Origin: Rutidosis leptorrhynchoides
Taxonomy: Eukaryota > Streptophyta > Magnoliopsida > Asterales > Asteraceae
Reading direction: 5' to 3'
NCBI RefSeq assembly: GCF_046630445.1
Contig: NC_092341.1
Coordinates: 29,588,001-29,652,000 of the forward strand
Length of the DNA stretch: 64,000 nt
In this document: positions 47,174 through 62,329 of the stretch, piece by piece
Numbering within the stretch: position 1 is the stretch's first letter
Layout of the letters: each line of letters begins with the position of its first letter
Program-made: the position numbers and the translations under genes
Notes under the pieces: model-generated
What the model was told of the DNA's origin: nothing
The model's input: only the letters and a program-made list of their open reading frames with translations
Databases searched by the model: none

Positions 47174-50100
47174 TGAAGCGACCCGTCCTAATCCATCCGG
47201 ACGAAGTCCATATCGATTATAAACGATTCACAACAGTTGATTACATCACGAGGTACTTGACCTCTATATGATAGATTTTACAAACATTGCATTCGTTTTT
47301 AAAAGACAAACTTTCATTTACATTGAAATTTGACGGCATGCATACTCTTTCGTAATATATCCATCTAGAATTTACTTAATAATAATCTTGATGAACTCGA
47401 CGACTCGAATGCAACGTCTTTTGAAATATGTCATGAATGACTCCAAGTAATATCTCTAAGATGAGCAAATGCACAGCGGAAGATTTCTTTCGTACCTGAG
47501 AATAAACATGCTTTAAAGTGTCAACCAAAAGGTTGGTGAGTTCATTAGTTTAACATAAATAATCATTTCCATCATTTTAATAGACCACAAGAATTTCATT
47601 TCCAGTTCTCATAAAAATACGTCTCATGCATAGAGACAAAAATCATTCATATGGATTGAACACCTGGTAACCGACATTAACAAGATACATATAAGAATAT
47701 CTCCTATCATTCCGGGAAATCCTTCGGACATGATAAAAACAACATCGAAGTACTAAAGCATCCGGTACTTTGGATGGGGTTCGTTAGGCCCAATAGATCT
47801 ATCTTTAGGATTCGCGTCAATTAGTAGATCGGTTTACTAATTCTTAGGTTACCAAGCAAAAGGGGCATATTCGGCTTCGATCATTCACCCATACAATGTA
47901 ATTTCAAATTACTTGTATCTATTTCGTAAAACATTTATAAAAATTGCGCAAGTATTCTCAGCCCAAAAATATAAAGGGTAAAAAGGCAAACGAAACTCAC
48001 AATCTAATATTTTGTAGTAAAAATATTCATATGAGGTAACTGAACAATGCAAGGTTGGTCTCAGATTCACGAACCTATATAAGTTGCATATATATTAACA
48101 CATATCCCACTTAATCAACTAAGTTTACTTATCTCTTATAATTGATTAAAATTAGTATTTTAAATATAATTATACTTATAATAAATATATGATATATAAT
48201 TTAATTAAATTTTTATCAATATAAATGGTAATATATTAGTTAAAAACATATTAGTATGTAATATTAGTTGATTTGTAATATATTTTTATATAGATAGCAT
48301 TTGTTTGTTAAAACTAATAATGATAATAGTACTAAAATAATAATAGTAATGATAATAGTAAAATGATAATACTTTTAATAATAATAATAATAATGCTAAA
48401 ATGATAAAAAAAATGTTATATGAAAAAAATAATAATAATAAAAGTGTTAAAAATAATAGTAATAGTAATAATAATGTTAGTAATGATAATAAAAATAATA
48501 ATACTTATAATGAAAATGATAATTTTAATAAAAAATAATTTTGTTAGTAATATTAATTTTTAAAAATGATAATTTTAAGGATAATACTAATAATAATATT
48601 AATAGTAATAATAATAATAGTGATAATAATCCAAATGCTCATTTTAATGATAATAATAATAATGAATTTTAATGATAATAATAATAATGAGTAAAATATT
48701 TATATTAGTAATAATAATAATAACAATAATAATAATAATACCTTGAATATTAAGTAAGTCCATTAAAGTATAAAGAGTCCAATATTATGACCCATTTGTG
48801 TTGATGAATGGATCCTTAAGCTAGCCCATCAAATAGTCCAGTAACATAATAAATGTCTTTGTGTTAGGTTTATGTCGAAGTAATAGGGTATCGAGCAGAT
48901 CATTCGTCAGTTCCTTAAGCCAGGGTTTCGATTTTCTTCTCTGCTCATCATCGATCATCTTCCATCATTATTTCATCATCATCGATCTTCCTTATTGTAT
49001 AATAGAACTCGACAGAAGGTTGCAGGTATGTTGGGAATTCGATGGTGATTGTCGATGGGTTTGATGAGGGTGTTGATTAATCATGCCTCATCTTCTCAAA
49101 TCATAATCATCATCATCCTCATTAACACAGATTAATCAGCCTCGTTCATCATCATCAATAGTCTTCGTCATCATCATCGATCATTATCCATCGTCAATTG
49201 ATCAAGTAATTGGTTTATTAATCGGTGAAATAGGTAAATGGTTCATTGATTTTCTCTTAATTTCTTCATCCTCTAAATATATATTCTGTATATATGTATA
49301 TCTTTTTAGTAATCGACCACGAATAGTACTGAATGGTGTTATTGATAGGTTTAATAGTCAGCTGACTATATTCAATGATTTGCTTGTGGTTTTGGTTATT
49401 AATAGCAGTAGTAGTGAATAATTGAGAACAAAAATAACAGGTTGATTGAGGGAAGTGGTTGTTCGCAGGGTGTTGATTGAAGGTGGGTTGGGTTTCGATG
49501 GTTTTACAGGTGGTGTTTATTTGGGTCGGCAACGAGTGTTGTATTAGGGTGGCTCAAACAGGTAATGAATCTAATACAAACATAATGTTTCATACCAAGT
49601 TAGTTAATAAAGATTGAGTTTGTAATCTAATTTCAATTACCTCTGCAGCATATTCAAATTCAAAATGGTTGTGTTGGGTTACAAAGAATGTAGCAACAGC
49701 AGTACATGTGTTATGGTTTGAGAATTGAAACAAAATCATGTAACAGATCACTTAGGAATAGGAAGCAGTGAGCGTAGCTGGGATGTTGGGTTCATTTTCG
49801 GTTAACAATGTGAAACAGTCCCCATAGCAACAGCAGTAATGTTTTGGTCGTGGTTGCTTAAACAGAAAAAAAGACAGCCCTTATTACGGCTGTAGCAACA
49901 AAGCAAATAGAAGAGTTGGAAGTTTAGATTGAGGGTCGATGATAAGGTTGTATGTGTTAGTTTGAACGGAGGATGGTGGTGAAGGTGGTGCTCCACGGTG
50001 AATGAAGGTGATGGTTGTTTCACGGTTATAGCAGTGTAATGTGTGTATATGCGTATATATATATTTTAATAGATAGGATGATGCAGATGTTTGATTTATA

Positions 50101-51430
50101 TAAACTTCTAGTCACCAACTGCTCCCTCAATCGCTGTGATTACATCTCCAGCTCATCTATTAAATTGGTTGACACAATATCATGGATGAAAGTTTAAGCA
50201 TAAAGGTGATAGTGATATAGAACTGATTTTGTAATATTATATGTCTTTACTTTGTCACCTACAATCACAAATACACAAAAGGAGAGACGTGATAACAATC
50301 AAGATTAGGTGAAGATTTTGTTTGTCAACACCCTTAATTGTCTTTTTCATCTTATTTTTATGTCATATGTCATTTACTATCTTTTAAGTATGTGATTTAT
50401 TTAGAAATTTTCCAAACTTTAACGAGAGGCTTTGTAAAGTTCCAAAATATAAGCAAGCATTGTAGCTTGATAATCTAAGAACATACAAAATGTTAAATGG
50501 TGAGAAGAAGAGACAGTATCATTTGTTTAGTCAAAATGGGTTTCATGGTGATTTGTTTGGTCTTGGTTTGTGTTGTCTGACTAAAATAGAAAATGGAACT
50601 GTATAGAAAAAGGAGAAAGGAATATAGATATATGGAGTTGAAATTTGAGCGTGCAGTATATTAACATCTATATTTTTAGTATGTTAGTGGATGATTGGAA
50701 GTAAAACAATAATCTCAATCACTAACTTGGTTCTTGATTCCATTTACGCTCACAATTTCAATCAATAACCAATCAATAATAGTAATATTAAATATAATAA
50801 TAAATATAATATAATTAAAAGAAATTAAACGTGTATCAAATTAGCCATCGTCATTTACGGACTGAATTATGTATTTCGTTATTAATTAGTGACAGATAAG
50901 AGTACGTAGAAAATCTCAAATTTTTATATTAATTATCTTTAGTTATTTCCGTCATTATGGTATAAAATTCGGTCATTAAATACTTACGATTAATAATTAA
51001 AAATTATCTCAGCTGTCCGCGCTCGATTCCCGAGTAAAATAAAAAGTGTTAAAATTTAATAACTAGCTCCTACATATATTTTTAATAGGTCTATAATTTA
51101 TATCACTCATTTTTGGATCACCGTTTATTTTAAAATTATATAAGTTTGAATTTAACTTGCTTAATATCAATCGGAACATCAAACGAATATTAATCATTTA
51201 ATTTTTATTGTTAATATACATTACCTATATATATATACATTTAAATATATATGTATCTATTTAAAAATAGTTGTTCGTGAATCATCGGAAATGGTAGAAG
51301 TCAATGGGTAATTGTTTACATGAATATAATTCCAAAGTTTTTGAAACTCAACATTACAGACATTACTTATCGTGTCAGAATCATAATAATATCAAGTTTA
51401 AATTTGGTCGGAAATTACCGGGTCGTCACA
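47174..51430 (-). repeat. 3' LTR of element D (4.26 kb)
   Basis: Direct repeat partner of 55513-59788. No tRNA-like block was found. The part holding it in A is replaced by AAT-rich DNA and a gene-like, higher-complexity stretch (about 48750-50330) with no convincing reading frame. The partner LTR has about 36 extra bases near 57475. Confidence 0.93.
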
Positions 51431-51920
51431 GTACCTACCCGTTAAAGAAATTTCGTCCCGAAATTTGAGTGAGGTGGTCATGGCTAACAATAAAAATGTT
51501 TTCATGACGAATATGGGTTGATAAATAGAGTTTTATCATCATTGAGTAATATGGATAAAATAATTCGATTATTCAAAAAGTACGAGTGAAACTATTACAA
51601 AAGAGTGAAATGAGAACATTAAAGATTTGTCTTAACTTTTGACGGAGTTACGTTTGAATTTAGAAAATAAGGTGCGTCTTAACTTTTGACGTAGTCTGGT
51701 TTGAATTCTGGAATTCAAGGGATTTAAAGAAAATCTTCAAAATCTAAATAAGATATGATTCTTCGGTAAAAGAGGAAACTAGGATCTCTTTAATTAAATG
51801 CGATGATCTGCCTCGATTGCTCTATCAAGTAATTTCATTATAAATTAAGCTTCTTCCGTTCCATTATTCTCACCATTCCTATACTTTCTTTCTTAGTTCA
51901 TACATCCAAAGATTGTGAAA

Positions 51921-52094
51921 ATGCTTAATCCAGTTCTGATTCTTGTCCTTATCCTTACTATCTCAACAATCATTCTCCTTTTCCAACTACCACCGGAGGA
52001 ATCTGTTTTCTTCCACTTCACCCTTGGGGTTATAATGTTTTTAATTCTCCCGTGTCTTTACGTTGCAATAAACATTGATATACACGGTTTGTAA
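51921..52094 (+). CDS. Conserved antisense 57-aa membrane protein, element D
   Basis: MLNPVLIL start, LPPEES loop and IDIHGL end, 174 bases like the other three. TATAAATT lies 82 bases upstream (51839-51846). The second hydrophobic segment ends PCLYVAI, as in the other copies. The start context GTGAAAATG is shared by A, B and D. Function unknown. Confidence 0.7.
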   Translation: MLNPVLILVLILTISTIILLFQLPPEESVFFHFTLGVIMFLILPCLYVAINIDIHGL

Positions 52095-52689
52095 TTTATG
52101 TGTTGTTATCGGGCTTTATGTTCTCCCTTATATTTCAGAGCCCCATGCTTTTGTTTTCTTCTCTCGACCTTAAGTAAAGCAATCAAGACATCTCGATCTG
52201 TAGATATGAAATTTGAAAGAACATAACTAAGATTATAAGTAGAAAGGAAAAGTAATAGCACAATCTGATTTGTTAAATTACCAGAATTACTGAGGATAGA
52301 AATATCAAGAATATATTCTTGATATGTCTTGAGGTTATATAGAATGAAAGAATCGTGTAACATGGCACATGATGATGGTACTGTGAATCATCACATTCCA
52401 CTAGAAACTCAGCATGACTTACTGTAATATAATCACGTTGATCAAGTGTCATTATATTATACTAAATCATGCATCAGTTCCCAACATTACTTCAATTACA
52501 TTCATATTTTAAGTTCGAAAGTTTACAGAATATAGAAACTAACAGTTTCTATATGATGTAACACTGATAGCATGAAGAGATTAATGATTTCAGATAAGAA
52601 TAGCTATGAAAATATCTTCAGAAATATGAAGGATATTTATAATGAAAGATACGATGATATCTTGGAATTTCTAATATCGAATGATGGTG

Positions 52690-52960
52690 AAGAAAATTTG
52701 TCCGCAAGAGTTTGGAGTCAGAAGCAAGGTATTCGCTAAAGATTTCATCAGAAACAGAATCATCAGGATTCTTAATGTACAAGTTTAGTCCTTGTGTTTT
52801 GTTCAGAGACTCTTGCGTAGTTTGCTCAATCAGTTTTTTTTCAAACTTTTTCTGAGCTTTGCCAACATACAATTCTTTATCATCAACTTTTGGCTGTTGA
52901 GGTCATTTACAGATTTTTTTGCTTCATTCAACTTTTCAAAATTCAGAGTATTAATTCGCA
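52690..52960 (-). pseudogene. Poly(A)-binding protein fragment captured in element D
   Basis: YVGKAQKKFEKK and LNLYIKNPDDSVSDEIF lie in one open stretch and match the linker and start of RRM4. Upstream, NEAKKSVNDLNSQK matches the end of RRM3. It is interrupted and has no start codon. The place in the interior is as in A, B and C. Confidence 0.85.
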
Positions 52961-54609
52961 GACTGGGTGCTTTTCAGAATTTCAGAATGGAAGATCATAG
53001 TTCTAAGAGATAAATGTTATATGGATACATATAACTGTTGATGTGGAAACGTTGTGAGACTCACAATACAGATTTGCTGATTCCCGTAATTGGTATAGCA
53101 ATTCTTGTTACAAGATGCGGATGAGTACATGATGAGACTTCAATAGATAAATATAGTGATTTGTCGGAGGGATTTAAACCAAGGATCGACGAGGTTGCTG
53201 GTTAGTTTACTGCGAATGTGGTGGAATATAAACGGTTTCCTGGTAACGATGACGAAAGGTAAACTTATATATCAAGGTTATAATAAGTTTAATCCGAATG
53301 AAAGTCGAAATTGATTTGCTGAAGCTGTGACAAAATTGACCACTTTGGAAAGGGATTGTAAAGTTATTTTCGGTAATAACAACGCTAAAGGAGCTAGTAC
53401 AGATATGTGTGAAACGTTTACTCAGGTTCTGAGTGTTTTCAAGTGCATAACTATATACAACAATCTTTTCTTTTGTAGATGAAGTGTGGTTGGTTCATCC
53501 TCTCGATTGAGATGTTTTCAAGAATCATGAAAGGTTTGAACGCAGAATGTAATCGTGAAGGTACAAATGAGGTTTAAGATGAAATTAAGTGGCAAACTTG
53601 AAGAATTGTTTAGTTTCATATGTTATAATCAATATTTTAATTCATTTTAATTGTCCAATATCATTAGTCCACAGTCGATAGTCCACAGTTAACACTCCAA
53701 TAATTCATATATAATTTAATATATAATATTCGAATTAATTAATACGCATCGTGACCCGTATACATGTCTCAGACTCGATCACAACTCAAACTATATATAT
53801 TATTGTAGAATCAACCTCCACCCTGTATAGCTAACTCCAGCATTACTGCATATAGAGTGTCTATGGTTATTCCAAATAATATATACAGATGCGTCGATAT
53901 GATATGTCAAAACCTTGTATACGTGTCCCGATATTTAAAGCGCGTAAAATAAATAACAGAAATTAAATGACGATAAATAAAATTGCGAGAATTAAAATTG
54001 CGATAAATAAAATGCAATAAATAAATTGCGATAAATAAATTGCGATAAATAAAATGTAATCAGTTAGATAGAAACAGTTAGCTAGGATTTTGTTAGCGTG
54101 GATTCTTAACAAAATTTTCTCATGGTTAATTTGTTTGTTTCTAACAAATTTTTATTTTTGTCCAGTGTTTTCTTCATTATGCCACTTGTTGGATTCTGAT
54201 AGAACAAAATCCAAATATGAAATTGAATAAACAGGGGTTATTCTGCGGTGAACAGATACGTATATCGGTGGTTGTAAATAGGATAGTAAATGACTGTTGA
54301 ATTAGATTTGATAGAATGTACAGTGTACTTATTAATGTGAAATCTAAATATTCCTCGGGTATTACCTACCCGTTAAAATATTTTCACCATTAACAATTTG
54401 TACAAAAGAATTTTTAATTACAATCTTTATGAAAACATATATATTTTCTTCAGATATAATTATGGATTTAATGAGTCAATATGATATTAAACTCATTTGA
54501 TTTACCGTTAGAACAAAATATATAATCTCTAAAACATTAGAGATTACATAATCGCCATGTAGAACGAAGATAAAGGATGTAAAATGATATGTAGAACGTT
54601 GATTATACT

Positions 54610-55137
54610 CGAGGAACATAATGAGATGTTGAGGCGAGTGATGTTGAAACTTGGGTTGTTGGTGATACTGGTATTGATGTTGGTGGTATTGTTGGTGCCG
54701 GTGATGCTGCTGAAGCTAGTACATTTTGTACCATATTCTCCAAATTGATTATTCGAGCGCGAAGTTCGTTGACTTCTTTCATTACTCCGGGATGATTGTC
54801 GGTCGGAACGAGCGGATGAATAAAGTTCAGAATCTGAGGTAGTATATAATCGTGACGAGATACTCTGGAAATGAGGCTAAAAATGGTGTTTCGGATAGGT
54901 TCGCCGGTAATTGTTTCAGGTTCTTCGCCAAGTGGGCAATTTGGTTGGTGGAAAAGATCGCCTTCTTCGCGTCTCCATTGATTAAGTCGACTATGAACCC
55001 ATCAGATGAATTGGGGATGACCGATTGATTGATTCATTCTGGTGACACTACTTTCGGAGCTTAGGTGAAACTCCATATCGAAATAGCTATCGGAATCCAA
55101 GGAATTCGAACTGGTTGAGGGATTCATCTCGTATGAT
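54610..55137 (-). pseudogene. Gag-like reading region next to the 5' LTR, element D
   Basis: A serine-rich start (MNPSTSS) leads to RREEGD, GEEPETITGEPIRN, TIFSLISRVSRHDYIL and a coiled-coil-like KEVNELRARIINLENMVQN. A Ser/Thr/Pro-rich tail follows. Broken in this copy. Confidence 0.6.
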
Positions 55138-55512
55138 CAGATGAAGGATTTTTGATAAGAAATAGATTATAGGATGTAGATTAGTACCCTGCAATATATT
55201 ATTTACATATGCATATATAATACTAAAATCCCATAAGTTACGGAGGATTCTACGAAAACTGTCAGGCAAACGTAACAATAACAGATACTCTAAGATATGA
55301 ATTTATCTATACACTGTCTATGCAATAGAGGCAGTAAGACGTGTCTAGACTTTAAGGATGATAAGCAATTAAATTTTGACACTAAATGATAAGCAAAACT
55401 TTTGACATGCAGACACGGTCGAAGTCCAGACTCACTAATGCATCTAAACAACTATCAGTTAGACATACTAATGCAAGACCTGGTTCGCTAAGACCACCGC
55501 TCTGATACCAAC

Positions 55513-58500
55513 TGAAGCGACTCGTCCTAATCCATCCGGACGAAGTCCATATTGATTATAAATGATTCACAACATTTGATTACATCACGAGGTACTTGAC
55601 CTCTATATGATACATTTTACAAACATTGCATTCATTTTTAAAAGACAAACTTTCATTTACATTGAAATTTGACGGCATGCATACTCTTTCGTAATATATC
55701 CATCTATAATTTACTTAATAATAATCTTGATGAACTCGACGACTCAAATGCAACGTCTTTTGAAATATGTCATGAATGACTCCAAGTAATATCTCTAAGA
55801 TGAGCAAATGCACAGCGGAAGATTTCTTTCGTACCTGAGAATAAACATGCTTTAAAGTGTCAACCAAAAGGTTGGTGAGTTCATTAGTTTAACATAAATA
55901 ATCATTTTCATCATTGTAATAGACCACAAGAATTTTATTTTTAGTTCTCATAAAAATACGTCTCATGCATAGAGACAAAAATCATTCATATGGATTGAAC
56001 ACCTGGTAACCGACATTAACAAGATGCATATAAGAATATCCCCTATCATTCCAGGAAATCCTTCGGACATGATAAAAACAACATCAAAGTACTAAAGCAT
56101 CCGGTACTTTGGATGGGGTTCGTTAGGCCCAATAGATCTATCTTTAGGATTCACGTCAATTAGTAGATCAGTTTACTAATTCTTAGGTTACCAAGCAAAA
56201 GGGGCATATTCGGCTTCGATCATTCACCCATACAATGTAATTTCAAATTACTTGTGTCTATTTCGTAAAACATTTATAAAAATTGCGCAAGTATTCTCAG
56301 CCCAAAAATATAAAGGGTAAAAAGGCAAATGAAACTCACAATCCAATATTTTGTAGTAAAAATATTCATACGACGAAACTGAACAATGCAGGGTTGGTCT
56401 CGGATTCACGAACCTATATAAGTTGCATATATATTAACACATATCCCATTTAATCAACTAAGTTTACTTATCTCTTATAATTGATTAAAATTAGTATTTT
56501 AAATATAATTATACTTATAATAAATATATGATATATAATTTAATTAAATTTTTATCAATATAAATGGTAATATATTAGTTAAAAACATATTAGTATGTAA
56601 TATTATTTGATTTGTAATATATTTTTATATAGATAGCATTTGTTTGTTAAAACTAATAATGATAATAGTACTAAAATAATAATAGTAATGATAATAGTAA
56701 AATGATAATACTTTTAATAATAATAATAATACTAATGCTAAAATGATAAAAAAATGTTATATGAAAATAATAATAATAAAAGTGTTAAAAATAATGGTAA
56801 TAGTAATAATAATGTTAGTAATGATAATAAAAATAATAATACTTATAATAAAAATGATAATTTTAATAAAAATAATTTTGTTAGTAATATTAATTTTTAA
56901 AAATGATAATTTTAAGGATAATACTAATAATAATATTAACAGTAATAATAATAATAGTGATAATAATCCAAATGCTCATTTTAATGATAATAATAATAAT
57001 GAATTTTAATGATAATAATAATAATGAGTATAATATTTATATTAGTAATACTAATAATAACAATAATAATAATACCTTGAATATTAAGTAAGTCCATTAA
57101 AGTATAAAGAGTCCAATATTATGACCCATTTATGTTGATGAATGGATCCTTAAGCTAGCCCATCAAATAGTCCAGTAACATAACAAATTTCTTTGTGTTA
57201 GGTTTATGTCGAAGTAATAGGGTATCGAGCAGATCATTCGTCAGTTCCTTAAGCCAGGGTTTGGATTTTCTTCTCTGCTCATCATCAATCATCTTCCATC
57301 ATCATTTCATCATCATCGATCTTCCTTATTGTATAATAGAACTCGACAGAAGGTTGCAGGTATGTTGGGAATTCGATGGTGATTGTCGATGGGTTTGATG
57401 AGGGTGTTGATTAATCATGCCTCATCTTCTCAAATCATAATCATCATCATCCTCATCAACACAGATTAATCAATTAGCAACCATCGATGAGTAGTAGGTC
57501 ATCGATATTTTTTCATCAGCCTCGTTCATCATCATCAATAGTCTTCGTCATCATCATCGATCATTATCCATCGTTAATCGATCAAGTAATTGGTTTATTA
57601 ATCGGCGAAATAGGTAAATGGTTCATTGATTTTCTCTTAATTTCTTCATCCTCTAAATGTATATTCTGTATATATGTATATCTTTTAAGTAATCGACCAC
57701 GAATAGTACTGAATGGTGTTATTGATAGGTTTAATTGTCAGCTGACTATATTCAATGATTTGCTTGTGGTTTTGGTTATTAATAGCAGTAGTAGTGAATA
57801 ATTGAGAACAAAAATAACAGGTTAATTGAGGGAAGTGGTTGTTCGCAGGGTGTTGATTGAAGGTGGGTTGGGTGTTTATTTGGGTCGGCAACGGGTGTTG
57901 TATTAGGGTGGCTCAAACAGGTAATGAATCTAATACAAACAAAATGTTTCATACCAAGTTAGTTAATAAAGATTGAGTTTGTAATCTAATTTCAATTACC
58001 TCTGCAGCATATTCAAATTCAAAATGGTTGTGTTGGGTTACAAAGAAAGTAGCAACAGCAGTACATGTGTTATGGTTTGAGAATTGAAACAAAATCATGT
58101 AACAGATCACTTAGGAACAGGAAGCAGTCAGCATAGCTAGGATATTGGGTTCGTTTTTGGTTAACAATGTGAAACAGTCCCCATAGTAACAGCAGTAATG
58201 TTTTGGTCGTGGTTGCTTAAACAGAAAAAAAAGACAACCCTTATTACGGCTTTAGCAACAAAGCAAATAGAAGAGTTGGAAGTTTAGATTGAGGGTTGAT
58301 GATAAGGTTGTATGTGTTAGTTTGAACGGAGGATGGTGGTGAAGGTGGTGCTCCACGGTGAATGAAGGTGATGGTTGTCTCACAGTTATAGCAGTGTAAT
58401 GTGTGTATATGCGTATATATATATTTTAATAGATAGGATGATGCAGATGTTTGATTTATATAAACTTCTAGTCACCAACTGCTCCCTCGATCGCCGTGAT

Positions 58501-59788
58501 TACATCTCCAGCTCATCTATTAAATTGGTTAACACAATATCACGGATGAAAGTTTAAGCATAAAGGTGATAGTGATATAGAACTGATTTTGTAATATTAT
58601 ATGTCTTTGCTTTGTCACCTAAAATCACAAATACACAAAAGGAGAGACGTGATAACAATCAAGATTAGGTGAAGATTTCGTTTGTCAACACCCTTAATTG
58701 TCTTTTTCATCTTATTTTTATGTCATATGTCATTTACTATCTTTTAAGTATGTGATTTATTTAGAAATTTTCCAAACTTTAACGAGAGGCTTTGTAAAGT
58801 TCTAAAATATAAGCAAGCATTGTAGCTTGATAATCTAAGAACTTACAAAATGTTAAATGGTGAGAAGAAGAGACAATATCATTTGTTCAGTCAAAATGGG
58901 TTTCATGGTGATTTGTTTGGTCTTGGTTTGTGTTGTCTGACTAAAATAGAAAATGGAACTGTATAGAAAAAGGAGAAAGGAATATAGATATATGGAGTTG
59001 AAATTTGAGCGTGCAATATATTAACATCTATATTTTTAGTTTGTTAGTGGATGATTGGAAGTAAAACAATAATCTCAATCACTAACTTGGTTCTTGATTC
59101 CATTTACGCACACAATTTCAATCAATAACCAATCAATAATAGTAATATTAAATATAATAATAAATATAATATAATTAAAAGAAATTAAACGTGTATCAAA
59201 TTAGCTGTCATCATTTACGGACTGAATTATGTATTTCGGTGCTAATTAGTGACAGATAAGAGTAGGTAGAAAATCTCAAATTTTTATATTAATTATCTTT
59301 AGTTATTTCCGTCATTATGGTATAAAATTCGGTCATTAAATACTTACGATTAATAATTAAAAATTATCTCAGCTGTCCGCGCTCGATTCCCGAGTAAAAT
59401 AAAAAGTGTTAAAATTTAATAACTAGCTCCTACATATATTTTTAATAGGTCTATAATTTATATCACTCATTTTCGGATCACCGTTTATTTTAAAATTATA
59501 TAAGTTTGAATTTTACTTGCTTAATATCAATCGGAACATCAAACGAGTATTAATCATTTAATTTTTATTGTTAATATACATTACCTATATATATACATTT
59601 AAATATATATGTATCTATTTAAAAATAGTTGTTCGTGAATCGTCGGAAATGGTAGAAGTCAATGGGTAATTGTTAACGTGAATATAATTCCAAAGTTTTT
59701 GAAACTCAACATTACAGACATTGCTTATCGTGTCAGAATCATAATAATATCAAGTTTAAATTTGGTCGGAAATTACCGGGTCGTCACA
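55513..59788 (-). repeat. 5' LTR of element D (4.28 kb)
   Basis: Direct repeat partner of 47174-51430, with TGAAGCGA and GTCGTCACA ends as seen on the plus strand. Confidence 0.93.
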
Positions 59789-60179
59789 AGAACCACCAAG
59801 AATACATTTTCTTGATATGTTCAGAAGTTAAGTAGAATGAAAGAGTTATGTAACATGGCACATGATGACGTTATGATCTGTGAATCATCATGTTCCAATA
59901 GAACTTCCAGCATGACTTACTATAATATAATCACGTTGGCCAAGCACCATTATATTATACTAATTCATGCTTCAATTCCCAACTCTTTTCCACAATTCAT
60001 TCATAATTTATACTTAGTTTTACAGAAGTTTCCAATATATTGAAATACAGAAAACACGAAGAGGTAGATAATTTCAGACAAGAATATTTATGAAAATATC
60101 CTCGGAAATATCGAAGATATTTTTGATGATATTTTAGAATTTCTAAGTTCGAAGGTTGTTGAAGAAAAATTTTCCGCAA

Positions 60180-60420
60180 GATTTTAACATGACTTCGGAG
60201 TAAGATATTCTCTAAAGATTCCATCGGATCCAGAATTTCCTGGATTCTTTGAATATAGGGTTTGGTCCTTGTATTTGTCCTTGGTCTCCTCCATGTTAGC
60301 TCAATCCGTTTTTCAGTACCAAATTTTCTATCGAGCGTTCCCAACACTCCATTCTTTATCATCAAACTCTTGGCCATTTAGGCCATCTACAATTTTACTG
60401 TTTCATATGCATTTAATGCA
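60180..60420 (-). pseudogene. Poly(A)-binding protein fragment captured in element C
   Basis: Weaker than in B and D. GTEKRIELTW and the following stretch align with the linker, and the order and place match the other elements. It shares KFGTE-RIEL with the trace in F. Confidence 0.6.
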
Positions 60421-61822
60421 GCCATATCTGAATCGTTGGTTATAAATTCGAGGTGGTTTCAAGAGAATTGATTTTTATATGATTAAACGCTGATGGTAAT
60501 ATGGTGGAATATAAAAGGTTCTCCGGTAACGATGATGAAAGGGTAATCTTTATAATAAGGTTTATTCGAATGGAAAATTAAAGTTGATTTGCTGGAGCTG
60601 TGACAAAATTTGCTAATTTGGAAAGGAATTGCAAATTGATTTTTGGTAATAACAATGCCAAACGAGCTAGCACAGATACGTGTTAAACATTTACTTAAGT
60701 TCCGAGTGTTTTCAGGTGCATAACTATATGCATCAATCTTTTCTTCCTTAATTGAAGTGCGGTTGGTTCATCCTCTCGATTGAGGTGTTTTTAAGAATCA
60801 TGAAAGGTTTGAACGCAGATTGTAATTGTCAAGATACAAATGAGGTTTAAGATGAAATCAAGTGACAAACTTAAAGAAATGTTTAGTTTCATATGTTATA
60901 ATCAGTATTTTAATTCATTTTAATTGTCCAATGTCAATAGTCCACAGTTAACAGTCCAATAATTCATATATAGTTTAATATATAATATTCGAATTAATTA
61001 ATACGTATCGTGACCCGTGTACGTGTCTCAGACTCGATCACAACTCTAAGTATATATACTATTATAGAATAAACCTCAACCCTGTATAGCTAACTCCAGC
61101 ATTACTGCATATAGAGTGTCTATGGTTATTCCAAATAATATATATAGATGCGTCGATATGATATGTCAAAACCTTGTATACGTGTCCCGATATTTAAAGT
61201 GCGTAAAATAAATAACAGAAATTAAATGACGATAAATAAATTGCGAGAATTTAAATTGCGATAAATAAAATGTAATATGGAATTAATCAGTTAGCTAGGA
61301 ACAGTTAGCGTGGATTCTTATCAAAATTCTTCTCATAATTAAATTGTTTGTTTCTAACAAGTTTTATTTTTGTCCAATGTTTTCTTCATTATGCCACTTG
61401 TTGGATTCTGATAGGTCAAAATCCAAATATGAAATTGAATGAAAATGGTTATTCTGCGGTGATCGGATACGTATATCTGTGTGTGTAAGTAGGATAGTAA
61501 ATGACTGTTGAATCAGATTTGAAGAATGTACAGTGTAACTTATTAATGTGAAATCTAAATATTTATCGGGTATTACCTACCCGTTAAAATTTTTTCACCA
61601 TTAATCGTTTTTGCAAAAGAATTTTTAATTACAATCTTTATGAAAATATACTTTCATATATATTCTCTTCAGATGTAATCATAGATTTAATGAGTCAATA
61701 TGATATTAAACTCATTTGATTTACTGTTAGAACAAGAATTTATAATCTCTAGAACATTAGAGATTACATAATAGTCATGTCGTATGAAGATAAATGATGT
61801 AGAACGTCACGTAGAACGATGA

Positions 61823-62329
61823 TTATGCTCGAGGTATAGATTGCGATGTTGAGGTGTGGATTGTTGATGGTACTGGTGCTGTTATTGATGGTACTGTTGG
61901 TGCTGGTGATGTTGTTGAAGCTGGTAAATTTTGCACCATATTATCCAAATTGATTACTCGAGCGCGAAGTTCATTGACTTCTTCTATTATTCTGGGATGA
62001 TTGTTGGTCGGAACGGGCGGATGAATAAGGTTTAGAATTTTGGATAGAATATAATCATGGCGAGATATTCGGGTAATGAGGGAGAAAATAGTGTTTCGGA
62101 TTGGTTCGCCGGTAAATGCTTCAGGTTCTTCGCCAAGAGTGCAGGTTGGTGGGTGGAAGGGATCGCCTTTTTCTTGTCTCAATCAGTTAAGTCGACTACG
62201 AACCCATATGAATTGGGGATGGATGATTGGTTGATTCATTCTGGTGACACTGCTTTCGGAGCTTAGGTGAAACTCCATATCGGAATAGCTGTCGGAATCC
62301 AAGGAATTCGAACTGGATGATGGATTCAT
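61823..62329 (-). pseudogene. Gag-like reading region next to the 5' LTR, element C
   Basis: MNPSSSSNSLDSDS start, then GEEPEAFTGEPIRN, TIFSLITRISRHDYILSK and a coiled-coil-like EEVNELRARVINLDNMVQN with a Pro/Ser/Thr-rich tail. The last ~119 codons are open. Matches B and D in order and spacing. Confidence 0.6.

Larger units (their letters stand above)
47174..59788 (-). mobile_element. Element D: LARD-like element, structurally whole
   Basis: 12.6 kb. The LTRs are 47174-51430 (3') and 55513-59788 (5'), with a 4.08 kb interior. It has the same LTR ends, primer site (complement ctctgatacca at 55500-55510) and purine tract (51431-51465) as A. A perfect 5-base target duplication agaac lies at 47169-47173 and 59789-59793. 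LTRs differ at about 8 of the first 310 bases by eye (2.6%). It is inserted in the interior of C, whose sequence resumes at 59794. There is no pol gene. A and D are the same family, but the middle of their LTRs is different. Confidence 0.93.

Noticed and set aside
48861-50197. Genes in the LTR of element D
   Set aside because: The frames are short, not kept equally in the two LTRs (compare 57195-58557), and rich in simple codon repeats.
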